A DNA stretch of 64,000 nucleotides from Brachypodium distachyon (GCF_000005505.3 NC_016134.3:16288624-16352623), one strand, 5' to 3'; shown: positions 1 to 11,556, counted from the first letter of the stretch. Made by a program: numbers and translations. The notes: generated from the letters alone by a model not told the origin.

Positions 1-83
1 CTTCACAGCAACTTCCGCGTGAAGTCTTCACTCTGAGTTCAAATGTGTTTGAAAATCTGTCGCTTTCGTGCTTGACTACCTAA
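1..83 (+). pseudogene. 3' end of Sire-1 accessory ORF, copy in LTR
   Basis: Read in one frame to a TAA at 81-83, this segment encodes the same C-terminal 27 or so residues (including REVFTLSSNVF) as the end of the accessory ORF at 43610-43692. It therefore shows that the accessory ORF's end is repeated at both ends of the element, which places the LTR start upstream of that point. The upstream part of the ORF lies outside the window. Alternatively a second element of the same family abuts on the left. Confidence 0.55.
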
Positions 84-180
84 TCTAACCGTTGTGAAAC
101 GAAGTGATAAAGTGTGAGCTGGAGGCTCAAATTCACTTTATCCAACGGGTCACGATGGCTAGATCAGCCGTGGCCAAGGC

Positions 181-188
181 TATATAAG
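181..188 (+). promoter_or_regulatory. TATA box of Sire-1 LTR
   Basis: TATATAAG follows a moderately GC-rich stretch and lies about 625 bases before the LTR end. The same box is at 43789-43796 in the 3' LTR copy. It is the best candidate for the promoter of the genomic transcript; the position of the transcription start is inferred only. Confidence 0.6.
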
Positions 189-808
189 ACGACCCACCCC
201 GAAGAATTCGGTGGTGATCCTGAGTGAGTTGTTTTGAAAAACACCTGATAAAACCCTTAGAGCTGAACTGAGCGTGAAGAATGGGATCCCCTCTCTAGCC
301 GAGCACTTGAAGCTTGTTACTCTTGGTGATTGGCATCACCTAGACGGCTAGGAGTCAGTGTTGAAGAGCAATCGAAGATTGTGATTTTCCATCAACCAGT
401 CTGCGAAGGTCCGGAGATCACCTTAAGATCTGCCGCGAGTAACTGGGCGAGACTTCGGTCTTAGGTCAGGAGGATTGGGTGGACTTGTGTGTCCGCGAGT
501 CTTGTGTGACTCAGCCCCCTCAACGGAGACGTAGGATTGTGCCAACAATTTGAACTTCGGAAAAAAATCCCTGTGTCTTCAGTCTTGGTGATTTCATTCC
601 TCAACTGTTACTTTGTGAAGTATAACTGATTCATTGTGTTCTGTCTTCATCGCTGCTATAAGCCTGTTCATCTTTCTTCTTTCCGTTGGTACTCTAAAAA
701 TTGTTGAAGTACTGTGACTGTCTTCAGTCGTCAGTCTTCATTTTGAAGAAAGAATTAAAACTGGTCACATTTACCCCCCCCTCTCTGTGACATAGTCGAT
801 CTTTCACT

Positions 809-820
809 TGGTATCAGAGC
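809..820 (+). other. Primer binding site (initiator Met tRNA), Sire-1
   Basis: TGGTATCAGAGC is the classical plant retrotransposon PBS complementary to the 3' end of initiator methionine tRNA. It starts two bases after the LTR terminal CA and 52 bases before the gag ATG. Confidence 0.9.
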
Positions 821-860
821 AAGGCTTTTTTGTTTTGGTTTAACCACCTGAGAAAGAAGT

Positions 861-2047
861 ATGTCTAAGGAAGGGAAGTTACCTGTTCTTAGCAGTACCA
901 ATTATGCTTTTTGGAAAAATCGCATTAAGACTCACATCATATCTACTGACCCTTGTGCTTGGGAAGCAGTCACAAATGGCCTTGTTGTTCCTTAGGGACC
1001 CATCTCTGGATATGACTCTATCTCTCTGAAGAATTATCAAGCAAATGCCAAAGCTTGTGATATCATCTTCTCAACTGTTAGTGATGGTGAGTTCAACAAG
1101 ATTAGCAATGTTACTGATGCAAAGAAGATTTGGGATCTTCTCGCTGAAGTCCATGAAGGGACAACTACTGTCAAAGATTCTAGAGTTACTCGCCTCATCA
1201 GTCAGTTTGACCGTCTTATGCTTGATCCCAATGAGACCGTTTCTTCACTCTTCGATCGCATGAACACAATCGTGAATGAGCTGAATACTCTCGATGATCA
1301 CAATATCACTGACTTGATGCAAAACAGAAGGTTTCTTCGAGCTCTCCCCATGGAATACACTACCGTTTGTGAGCTGATCAAGCATAGGCCAGACTTCAAG
1401 GAATTAACTCCCACCTGGGTTCTTGGAAGAATCGTGTCCTATGAACTTGACCAAGAAGAGAAGAGATTGATCCATGGTTCGGGATCCAGTTCAAAGAAGA
1501 ACAATGTTGCACTCAAGGCCAAGAAATCGTCCAAGAAAATTGTCAGCTCCAGTGAAGAATATGAAGAATCATCTTCGTCTGATGAAGAATCCAATGACGA
1601 GCTTGCTCTTTTTGTGAAGAGGTTCAATAAGAAGTTTGGAAGTAAGTTTGGAAACAAACTGAAGTATCAAGGTGAATCCAGCTCCTCCAAGTTTCGGAAA
1701 TCAGCTCATCGGAAGAAGTCTGACATGGCCAAGAGAGCTTGCTTCAACTGTGGCAAGAAAGGCCATTTCATTGCTGAGTGCCCCGAGAAAGCTAATAAAG
1801 ACAAGGAGAAGAAAAGCTTCAAGAAGCACTCTCACAAGAAGAACCGTGATCGTCACAAGAAGAAGGATTGAAAAAAGGACTCTGCTCACAAGAAGGGCAA
1901 GTGCTACTGTAGAGCACATGTTGGTGAATGGAACTCAGATTCTTCATCATCTGAAGAATCATCTTACTCGGAGTCTGAAGACGGTGTCGCCGGCTTGGCC
2001 ATAGCTATTACATCTGACAGAGAGAAGACTTCATTGTTTGACTCTGT
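861..2047 (+). pseudogene. gag: Sirevirus gag (broken)
   Basis: This is the capsid/nucleocapsid gene of the Sirevirus. The ATG at 861-863 opens a frame with a copia-type gag core, a Ser/Glu-rich acidic linker and a lysine-rich tail. A CCHC zinc knuckle (CFNCGKKGHFIAEC) lies at about 1739-1780. The same frame is stopped by TAG at 993-995 and TGA at 1869-1871, then runs on to about 2047, where reverse-strand Tekay sequence replaces it. Its continuation after the missing part is the segment starting at 7556. With two in-frame stops it cannot make a full gag. Family assignment rests on the zinc knuckle and on the linked Sirevirus pol. Confidence 0.85.
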
Positions 2048-2365
2048 GCGGCACACCTGCGCGAAGGCGCACTGCATGGCGAACTGAAGGCCCTGCTCGA
2101 AGGTGGGGTAGCGGGCGATGAAGGTGATATCCGGAGTCGCTGGCGCGATCTCACGCTCGCGGATCTTTGCCTCAATCTCCCACCGTGGCTGCCATCCTTC
2201 TAGCACGGCGGGCTCGACTCGGCCTCTGAACCTGGGAGGTGGCAGGTCGAGGAACGCACACAGTGCCGCCAAAAGGGCACTGAACAACTGCTTGTCGTCG
2301 GTGGAGGGGTAGTAGACGCGGGTAAACGGCGGTACGTTCCCAAAGGGTGGTGGTGGGCTTTCCAT
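2048..2365 (-). pseudogene. ORF0 N-terminal fragment (Tek-1)
   Basis: Starting at the ATG complement at 2363-2365, this encodes about the first 106 residues of the Tekay ORF0 protein (FGNVPPFTRVYYPST, then DITFIARYPTFEQGLQFAMQ). The frame is open up to the breakpoint near 2048, where it leaves the element in the middle of the conserved N-terminal domain. The function of ORF0 is unknown. The intact version is at 50707-51579. Confidence 0.8.
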
Positions 2366-2827
2366 CTATAGAAAACAAAGAAGGAAAGGTAGGGAAGTAT
2401 CAGTGACATGATTAAATGGTCGGGTGTAAGTAGAATAAAAGATAAAAGTAGAAGGGTGGATAAAATGACAAGAATTATAATTAAGGGTGGAATTGCAAGG
2501 ACAAAATTGGATGCATGATGATATGTGCATAACATGACAACATGATTATAGTGGTAGTTGGTATAATAAAATAAATATGCATCTGTGGTATAATAAAATA
2601 AACATGCATATGTGGTATAAAGCATAGTGTTTGGTGTATATGTAAAATAAATCAACAAACATGTCATGCATATGTAAGATATAAATGCAAAGATTTAGAA
2701 GAATATAGATAAGGAGTAAAATACTTATAAAGATCAGATAGGGATAAGAATTTATCCTAAGGTTTGGTCTCATGGTTTAGTCTTATCCTAATCCAAGCTA
2801 GGGTCACGTTCCTACAGGCAACACAAT
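2366..2827 (-). other. Untranslated leader of Tek-1
   Basis: This AT-rich noncoding leader lies between the PBS and ORF0. It matches the leader of Tek-3 at 51580-52043, including the many ATATG/ATACA words. I see no gene in it. Confidence 0.7.
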
Positions 2828-2839
2828 GCACTGATACCA
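2828..2839 (-). other. Primer binding site, Tek-1
   Basis: On the minus strand this reads TGGTATCAGTGC, one mismatch from the initiator Met tRNA PBS, two bases from the LTR end. Tek-2 and Tek-3 carry TTGTATCAGAGC at the same place. Confidence 0.75.
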
Positions 2840-2841
2840 TC

Positions 2842-4262
2842 TAAAGCGACCGCCCCCGTACACGGGTTCGATCTCTGTGCTTTAGTGCTAGTCCCTGGAT
2901 CGACTCATTAGCACACACAGTTTCAAGATGTAATATCATAGAACAAAGGTCTCAATATTACAACGAATCATCCAGAATATAAAAGGTACTTACAACTCGC
3001 ATAACCTCACGGGTTAGCTGGAAATAAAACAACTATTTAGCAGCGGAAAGCGAAAGATATAAGGGCACATCAACACCACGGTGAGAGCGTGTTGGAATGT
3101 AGGCCCGTAACCCAAACAAGCAGAACGTACATCTTACTTGTCGTCGGAGCTTCCTGCATCATTAAACGATGCAGCCAGTAGGATCAATACATTGAATGTA
3201 TTGGCAAGATTCACTAAGAGTTATATCAGAGCTTACCAAGTATATGCATAATGTGGCAAAGTGGGGTTCAAGGCTATTTGCGTGGAAGCAGAACATAAAT
3301 TACCCTACTACAAAGGAATTTTATAATAATGTTAACTATTGGACACGGGGTAGACACACCCATGCTCGTATTAACCTAGAGCACATTGAAGTGGATTCTT
3401 CAAGTGCTCCTACCCTGTTCAAACCATTCATTTTATTTAAGAAATTGGAATGAGCGAGACTTTCCTTACAGCTCCACATCTAGTTGCTCAAATTGTCCGT
3501 TGCCGGGGACACGGCTAAGTACTTAGTTTTGTCGCTCTCGAGAGTTTGTACACATTCCCCACAAAAAACCGACGTGTTAATCCCTTACTGTCCCCAGGGT
3601 AGAGTAGCAACGACATCGATTACGAGATTTCAGAGGTAATTCCCTAAACCACGAGAGAATCACGCTCCCCCTACACGGCTACCTCAATACAATTCCTCGG
3701 GTCTAGGTTCATACAACTTACTCTTGTCTCGCCAGAGCCCATATAGCATTGTGGTTGTACTAGAAGCTTCTAAATAGGAAACTAGTCTAGTCTCTGTTAT
3801 CCCAGGTGGCATTCCACATTTGCAACGTAGGCGCTCCCCGAATCCACGGGAGAAACGTCCATGGACGATCCATTCCTGAATCCACAGGAACTCGATTCAG
3901 AGGGACCCATAGAAATGGACCTGACGCCGCTAATCCTCAAAATCCTCAAAGCAGCCCACTCAGGATGGTTCATTGAATTAGTTGTTTTGCCTTACATCTA
4001 ACAGAAACTTTTCATATAGCCAAAGGCATAACAATATCATAATGTAGTTATTTCCCCCACGATACTACCATAGCTTAGCATTCAACTACAATCGATGGCA
4101 ATTTGGTAGCAAGGTAATGGCGAGGGTAAACTATACTACCTGAGATTTATAGCTAGCATAGAGGTACGAGTAATGGTCCTATCAATGCATCTCTACCAAC
4201 AACACTAATGCATAAGTATTTTAAAACAACAACAATAATTGGATATGATCAAAGTGAACTTG
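2842..4262 (-). repeat. Tek-1 LTR, U5-side part
   Basis: This is the PBS-proximal 1.4 kb of a Tekay LTR, reading leftwards. Its terminal bases are TA instead of TG on the plus strand. It aligns with 4263 onward and with 43804/52058 onward, but is clearly more diverged. It stops at 4262 within the AAAGTGAACTTG word, where a second LTR begins at its terminal TG. Confidence 0.75.
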
Positions 4263-7200
4263 TGAAGCGATCCTCTCCCTTCCTAGGGTTTGATCTCTGT
4301 GCTTACTGTGCTAGTCTCTGGATCGACTCACTAGCACACACAGTTTCATGATGAAGTATACAGAAACAAAGGTCAAAAGTACTTTGTTACATCGCATCAT
4401 CCAGAATTTAAATAGTACTTACAACCTCGCATGACCTCTGGGGCCAGCATAAAACCAATACTGTTTCAACATCATAAAACAATGTTTCAAAATACTGCAG
4501 CGGAAAAGGGTAGAACATAAGGGCCACACTACTCCAAAGTGAGAACATGTTGGAATGTAGGCACATGACCCATGACAAAACGACGAACCTCACTCATCGT
4601 CGGATCCACCTGCATTGTTAATTGCAGCCACTACGTGGTCAATACATTTGAATGTATTGGCAAGTTCACTAGAGTTATAAAGGACCTACCAAGTACATGC
4701 ATAATTTGGCTAAGTGGGGTTTGACTATTTTGCATAAAAGCATCATTATTCAAATCCTATTATTTGTAGACAAATAGTTTTGAATTCTATTGGACACGGG
4801 GTAGAAACACCCATGCTCCTATTAACCTAGGCACATTGAGTAGAAACATCAATGCTCCTACCCAGTTCAATCCATTCGTTTTATTATGAAATTGGAATGA
4901 GTGAGACTTTCCTTACAGCTCCACTATCTAGTTACTCATAATTGTCCGTAACCGGGGACACGGCTAAGTACTTAGTTCGACACTCTTGAGAGGTGGTACA
5001 CTTTACCCACAAGAAATCGACGTGTTAATCCCTTGCTGTCCTCAGGGTAGAGTAGCAACGGCATCGATTACAGGAATTTTCAGAACATATTCCCCCAAAC
5101 CACCTGAGGGACGCGTTCCAACCTACACTGCTATATACCGATGTCACCTCGGATCCAGGTTCATATTTCTTACATCCATCCTGGCAGAGCCCATAATACC
5201 ATGTGGTCGTACTGGAAGCTACTAAACAGGAAACTAGTCCAGTCTCTAGTTATCCGGGTGGCATCCCACATTGTGATGCAGGCGCTCCCCGAATCGCACG
5301 GGGAGAAGACCATGGACGCTCCCGAATCACACGGAGAGACGAGTCAGCGGGCCCTATAGAAATGGACCTAACGTCACTACATGCAAAAACTCAAAGCAGC
5401 CCACCCAGGACGATTCATTGAATTACTTGTTTTGCCATACACTAGGAAAATCATATTGTAATTCAATAGTGTCACATTGTAATAATACCACCCTCGTATA
5501 TTAGCATAGCATAGCATTTTACTACTACGATGGCAATTGGTGGTGAAGTCATGACAAAGGGTATCCTATACTACTAGGACAAATCATAGCTAGCATAGAT
5601 ACAGTAATAATCCTAACAATGCAACTAATAAAAAATCTAGTGCATAATAAAATAATGGATAAATGATCAAAGTGAACTTGCCTTGATAGTAGTTGGTATT
5701 CAAACACTCTTCGCAATCACACAGTTCGCTCTCCGAGAAAACCATACAATCAAGCAAACATACACATACATAAACACACGATATAAGCAAAAGATTATGT
5801 ATGCTATGATGCAATGCAAAACATGTGACATGAGTTTGGTTTATTTTATTTGGGTGATCTACTGATCCAAAGCATTGATAATTAAAGGTTTATTTTATTA
5901 AGCACATGCAATTAGGGTTTTTAAGCAAAAGCAAAGGCTAGGGTTTAAACCCTAAAATGAGGTTTTATTGGCATCAGCCAAATAGATTAATTCAAAATAT
6001 TTATTTCTCTGTCACATTGGACAGAGGACAATAAAACAAAATTTTGGGCACTGGTTTCACTCAAAAAGGACTTCTAGATAATTAGTTATGATTTAAATGG
6101 CATAAATCCCTATTCTGTAATTTGAATGTGATTCAAATATTCAAAATTGAATTTGGACCATGCCAAAAGATTCTACACTTCCTAAGGATTCCAAAAAGGT
6201 GTGGATCATTACATTTGGCCAAACAGATTTAAAGTTATGATCCTTTGAAGTTACAGGGGCCTATCTGCAAAAGTGCCTTTTAATTAATCCGGGGGATTAA
6301 AATTTGATTTTTATTTTATAAAAATAGATGCCACGTGGCGCGTTCCTATTCATTGGTACCGGTTCGGTTTAAGTGAAAAAGGACGATCTAATCTACACCG
6401 TTGATCAACGATCGGACGGACGAGGGGCTAGGGTTTTTACCGGGCGGCGGCGGCGGTCACCGGAGATGGAGGGGATGGCGGCGCGGGCACGGGCGCAGCG
6501 GCGCGGGGTGTTCCGACGAGGCTGGCAACGCGGGGAGTTCACGGGGAGGCGCGGCGCGCTCGGTGACGGGGTCGGTGTGGGCTCGGGCGGTCGGGGTCGT
6601 CGCCTAGGTCGAGGAAGACGCGGCGGCGCGGGCGGCGAACTCCGGTGAGTCTTCGGGCGCGACGGGCGGCGCGGCGGTGCACGAGAGAAGAAATGGCGTG
6701 TGTCAAATGAAGCGCAAGGATGAGTAGAAGAAGAGGGGGGGAAAAATGGCGGCGCTTACCCTTAGGGTTCACCGGCGACGAAGGAGAAAGACGGCGGCGC
6801 GGGTGTGGCGCCGGCGAAGGATTCCGGCGGCGTGGTCGCGCGATTGGCTGGGGAAGTAAGGGGGAAAGAGAGAGGGGGTCGCGGGGCTTAAAAGGACGCG
6901 CTCGGGGCTGCAAAAGGAAAGGCGGAGGAGGAGATTGCGGCGGCGAGCGCGCGGGGACGGCGGCCGGGAATCGCGGCGGCGGCGCGAGCGCATTCCTTCG
7001 GGAACGAAAGCCCTGACAGGTGGGCCCCACCTGTCAGCGAGTGCGGGCGCGCGGGCGCGGCCGTTGGGCTGGCTGGGCGGCGGGTGCGCGCGAGGAGTTG
7101 GGCCGGTTCGGCCCAATTCGGCCGGGCCGGTCCGCTTGCTCCTTTTTTTTTCTTTTACCCTTTTCTTTTTCTGTTTTTCTTATTCCTTTGATATCTTTTG

Positions 7201-7555
7201 ATTTTGAACTCCAAATTTGTCCAAATAAATCCCAGAAAAATTTGTAAAATCATGTTCTACCAGTAGTTTCCCCTCAAAATAAAATATATAAAAATACATT
7301 TGCCCTATAAATGCCTTTAGGGTCATATATCTATTTAAATAAAATACTTTTCCAACTCCAAACAATTATCCAAAAATTATGGGATAGCTTATATATGCAT
7401 TAAACCTCTTTTATGCATAAACCCTATTGGTTTGAAAAATTCTAAAGCCCAAATAGGTGTAAACAAAATCTTTTAAAGCCTTTTGAGATTCAAATTCGAA
7501 TTCAAACATGCAATTGTGGCATGATGCTTATGAATGCAATGCTCATGTAAAGGTT
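4263..7555 (-). repeat. Nearly full-length Tekay LTR
   Basis: This is a reverse Tekay LTR of about 3.3 kb starting cleanly with TGAAGCGATCC (plus strand). It lacks only the last 16 or so bases expected at its other end, where Sire-1 resumes. It contains a very CpG-rich block at about 6400-7150 with a palindromic site at 7013-7037 and several GGCCCA/TGGGCC words. ORFs across the GC-rich block appear in several frames on both strands and share nothing with known proteins, so I treat the stretch as noncoding. It is close to the 5' LTR of Tek-3. Confidence 0.8.
7013..7037. promoter_or_regulatory. 25-bp LTR palindrome with GGGCCC core
   Basis: Arms CTGACAGGTGGG and CCCACCTGTCAG flank one central base, a perfect inverted repeat. 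The core contains TGGGCC/GGCCCA, the site II-type motif known from plant housekeeping promoters, and CAGGTG/CACCTG words. The same element recurs at 30332-30356 and, with one end base changed, at 54798-54822. A regulatory role is inferred. Confidence 0.5.
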
Positions 7556-8713
7556 TGAGCAATTCCTCTGAAGTATGCCCTAAATGCAATTCTTCATTGA
7601 ACAACATTCCTCAAATCACTACTTCACATGCTGTGACTCAAACTGATTTCCCTGATTCACCCGATATCGCTTCTAGCTTTACTACTATTGGTGAATTTTA
7701 CTCTGTTGTCACTAATCCTTCACCTAGTGATCTTTCAGTGGCTGAAGAAAATGCTAAGTTGAAGAAGCAGACTGAGGCTGGTATACTCAAGTGTCACCAA
7801 GGGATTGAAACCTTGAACCAGATTCTTGGTCTTCAAATTCCTCGCCGACGCAAGGATGGTATCGGTTTTCAGAGGAAGTACAATGTTAATGGTGATGCTT
7901 GGCTCCCTAAGCAATATCCCCCTACAAAGTTTGTCCAGGGAAGAGGGAAGTACACTGAGGTTCCTCCATTTGTGGGAAATCTGAATCCCCGTAAGGATGC
8001 TTCAAAGCGTCCCAATAGTTCACGTGCTTACCCGATATTCCATGTTGATGAATCTTACATTCTGAAGATGGGTAAGGATAATAAAGTGAGAGCTAATTTC
8101 ACTGGAACCATAATGCGTGGAGAACATGCAAAACCTCAAATCTGGGTGCCAAAATCTGTCATTACATTTTTCCGTAATGCCCTGTGTTCTTCAAGTTCTA
8201 CTAACATGCAGGAACCCATGAAAACATGGGTGCCTAAACGAGCCTAACTTTCTTCGTAGGCATATGCATCTGGAGGAAGAGAATGGGTCATGGACTCCGG
8301 ATGTACGAATCACATGACCGGTGAGAAGAAAATGTTTAGCTCTTTAGAACTTGGTCCTCAACATCATGAGAACATCACTTTTGATGACAATGGTAAGGGA
8401 AAGGTAATCGTTCTCGGCAAAATTGCTATTTCCAAGGAAAATGACCTGGCTATCAATGAAGTACTTCTTGTTGAATCACTTGGATATAATCTTCTATCAG
8501 TTGCTTAACTATGTGATAATGGACTAATCGTTTGCTTCACAAGACAATATGTCTATGTTACTTCAGAAAAGGATAACTCTTTTGTCTTCAGAGGGCGAAG
8601 AAAGGGTAACCTCTATCTTGTAAATTTTGAAGACTCCGCATACTCACCCCCTACGTGTCTAGTTGCAAAATCCTCACTAGGGTGGCTCTGGCATAGAAGA
8701 CTCGGTCATGTGG
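7556..8713 (+). pseudogene. Sirevirus gag-pol linker and protease (broken)
   Basis: Sire-1 resumes here. The reading frame gives the gag-pol linker (CPKCNSSLN, a short charged stretch near AEENAKLKKQ), then, after TAA at 8245-8247, the aspartic protease with active site DSG (VMDSGCTNHMTG) at about 8287-8325. A TAA interrupts LLSVA/LCDNG at about 8506-8508, and the frame then runs into the zinc-binding N-terminus of integrase (WHRRLGHV). The segment ends at 8713, where the Tek-2 LTR begins. Bases 7967-8713 are repeated at 30816-31560 with about 2 percent differences. The LLSVA stop is shared by both copies. Confidence 0.85.
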
Positions 8714-11300
8714 TGTAACATCCCAAAATTTCAAAGTTTTACATGAGCATTACATCCATAAGCATCATGCCACAATTGCATGTTTGAATTCAAATTTAAA
8801 TCACAAAAGACTTTAATAGATTTTGTTTACACCCATTTGAGCTTTGGATCTTCAAACCATTAAGGTTTCTAAAATAAAAGTGGTTTATTGCACATATGAG
8901 CTATTCCATAATTTTTGGGTAATTATTTGGAGTTGAAAAAGTATTTTATTTAAATAGATATATGGCCCTAAAGGCATTTATAGGGCAAATGTATTTTTAT
9001 ATATGACCGCCGACCGCGCCGCCCGCCCGTCTTCGTCCTAGGCGCCGACCCCGCCGTCCCTGACCGCCGCCGACCGCGCCCCCGTCTCCGCCGTGCCGCG
9101 CCGCGCCGTCCCCGGCCCTCCCCACGTCGCCCGCCCCGCCGGCGCACCGCGCGCCGCCACGCCCATGCCCGCGCCGCCGTCCCCTCCGTCTCCGGTGACC
9201 GCAGCCGCCGCCCGGTAAAACCCTAGCCCCTCGTCCGTCCGATCTTTGATCAACGGTGTAGATTAGATCTTTCTTTGATCACCTAGTTTATAAAATGAAA
9301 ATCTAATTTTTAATCCCCCGGAATAATTAAATGGCATTTTGCAGATAGGCCCCTGTAACTTCAAATGATTATAACTTTAAATCTGTTTGGCCAAATTTAA
9401 TGATCCACACCTTTTTGAAATCCTTAGGAAGTGTAAAATCTTTTGGCCCTGTCCAAATTCAAATTTGAATATTTGAATCACAATCAAATTACAGATTAGG
9501 GTTTTATGCCATTTAAATCATAACTAATTATTTAGAAGTCCTTTTTGAATGAAACCAGTGCCCAAAATTTTGTTTTAATATCCTCTGTCCAATGGGAGAG
9601 AGAAATAAATATTTTGAATTAAATTGCTTTCAGATGCAAATAAAACCTCATTTTAGGGTTTAAACCCTAACTTTTGCTTTTTGTTTAAAACCCTAATTAC
9701 ATGTGTTTCATTCTCAGGGCATTGGATCAGTAGATCACCCAAATAAAATAAACCAAACTCATGTCACATGTTATGCATTGCATCATGACATACATATTCT
9801 TTTCCTTGTATGGTGTGTTTATGTATGTGTATGTTTGCTTGATTGTATAGTTTTCTCGGAGAGCGAACTGTGTGATTGCGAAGAGTGTTTGAGTACCAAC
9901 TCCTATCAAGGCAAGTTCACTTTGACCATCATCTTATTATTTTATTATGCACTAGTTTTTATTAGTTGCATTGTTTGGATTACTATTGTATCTATGCTAT
10001 GCTATGATTCTCTTAATAGTATAGGATACCTTTGCCATGACCTCACCACCCATTGCCATCGTAGAGGTAAAATGCTATGCTATGATAATAAACAAGGGCG
10101 GTATTATTACAATGTGATACTATTGAATTACAAATATAGTTTTCCTAGTGTATGGCAAAACAAGTAATTCAATGAACCGTCCTGAGTGGGCTGCTTTGAG
10201 GAAGTGGAGATGTATGCAGCGTCAGGTCCATTTCTATGGGTCCATTTCTATGAATCGTCTGGCCATTTCTATGGGAGCGCCTGCGTTGCAACCGAGGAAT
10301 GCCACCAAGGGTAACCAGAGACTGGACTAGTTTCCTGTTTAGTATCTTCCAGTACAACCACATGGTATTATGGGCTCTGCCGGGATGGATGTAAGAAATA
10401 TGAACCCGGATCCGAAGTGACATCGGTATGTAGCGGTGTAGGTGGGGGCGCGTCCCTCAGGTGGTCTGGGGGATTATGTTCTGAAAATTCCTGTAGTCGA
10501 TGCCGTCGCTACTCTACCCTGAGGCCAGCAAGGGATTAACACGTCGATTTCTTGTGGGTAAAGTGTACCACCTCTCGAGAGTGTCAAACTAAGTACTTAA
10601 CCGTGTCCCCGGTTACGGACAATTATGAGCAACTAGATATTGGGGCTGTAAGGAAAGTCTCACTCATTCCAATTTCCTAATAAAATGAATGGTTTGAACT
10701 GGATAGGAGCATTGATGTTTCTACTCAATGTGCTTAGGCTAATAGAAGCATTGGGTGTTTCTACCCCGTGTCCAATAGAATTCAAAACTACTTGTGTAAA
10801 AATGATAGGATTTGAATAATGATGCTTTTATGCAAATAGCCAAACCCCACCTAGCCAAATATTACATATACTTGATAGGATCTGTTATATGTCTGGTGAA
10901 CTTGCCAATATATTCAAATGTATTGACCACGTAGTGGCTGCAATTAACAATGCAGGTGGATCCAACGATGAGTGAGGTTCGTCGTTTTGTTGTGGGTCAT
11001 GTGCTTACATTCCAACATGCTCTCACCTTGGAGTAGTGTGGCCCTTATGTTCTACCCTTTTCCGCTGCAGTTTTGAAACCTTGTTTTATGATGATGAAAC
11101 AGTATTTGTTTTATGCTAGCCCAAGAGGTCATGCGAGGTTGTAAGTACTATTTAAATTCTGGATGATGCGATGTAATAAAGTACTTTTGACCTTTGTTTC
11201 TGCATACTTCATCATGAAACTGTGTGCGCTAGTGAGTCGATCCAGGGACTAGCACAGTAAGCACAGAGATCGAACCCTAGTAAAGGGGAGGATCGCTTCA
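8714..11300 (+). repeat. Tek-2 5' LTR
   Basis: The LTR runs from TGTAACATCCCAAAATTTC to GGATCGCTTCA. Compared with the 3' LTR it lacks about 680 bp (equivalent to about 30059-30737), the joint lying near 9003 after TATAT. That deletion removes most of the CpG-rich block and the palindrome. No gene is seen in it. Confidence 0.85.
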
Positions 11301-11302
11301 GA

Positions 11303-11314
11303 TTGTATCAGAGC
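11303..11314 (+). other. Primer binding site, Tek-2
   Basis: TTGTATCAGAGC starts two bases after the LTR and differs by one base from the initiator Met tRNA PBS. Tek-3 has the same variant. Confidence 0.75.
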
Positions 11315-11556
11315 AATGTGTTGCCTGTAGGAACGTGACCCTAGTTTGGATTAGGATAAGACAGACCAAAGACCAAACCTTAGGATTATTTCACATGATA
11401 TTATGCATCCAATTTATAATTACATTTCCACCCTTGATATAAATGTTCATCACTTGATTCTCACTGTACCACTTTTATTTTATTTTATTTTACTTACATT
11501 CGACCATTTGATCAAGTCACTGATACTCCCTTATCTACCTTCTTTACTTTCTATAA

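Larger units (their letters stand above)
1..806 (+). repeat. Sire-1 5' LTR, right part
   Basis: This is the right-hand part of the 5' LTR of a Ty1/copia Sirevirus; its left edge lies outside the window. It ends in CA two bases before a primer binding site. Bases 1 to about 200 are nearly identical to 43611-43803, which is the start of the matching 3' LTR copy before another element cuts it off. A TATA box lies at 181-188. Several GTCTTCA words are scattered through it, and GTGAAGTCTTCAC at 19-31 is a perfect palindrome around one base. The LTR role follows from its place immediately before the PBS and gag. Confidence 0.8.
2048..7555 (-). mobile_element. Tek-1: truncated Tekay chromovirus piece
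   Basis: This is a reverse-oriented fragment of a Ty3/gypsy Tekay-type element. From left to right it holds the start of ORF0, the leader, the PBS and two LTR pieces in the same orientation (2842-4262 and 4263-7555). Gag, pol and the 3' LTR are missing, and both outer edges run straight into Sire-1 without terminal TG/CA or a target duplication. It therefore looks like the remnant left by deletions into the host element. Identification is by direct similarity to Tek-2 and Tek-3 in this window. Confidence 0.8.

Noticed and set aside
809..820. tRNA gene at the primer binding sites
   Set aside because: Only the 12-base complement to the initiator tRNA end is present; no cloverleaf can be formed around any of the PBS copies.
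6373..7247. Overlapping ORFs on both strands in the CpG-rich LTR block (also near 12525-13740, 30136-30833, 54152-55048)
   Set aside because: They occur in several frames at once, are Arg/Gly/Pro/Ala-rich, differ between LTR copies and lie wholly inside LTRs. They are expected in GC-rich DNA.
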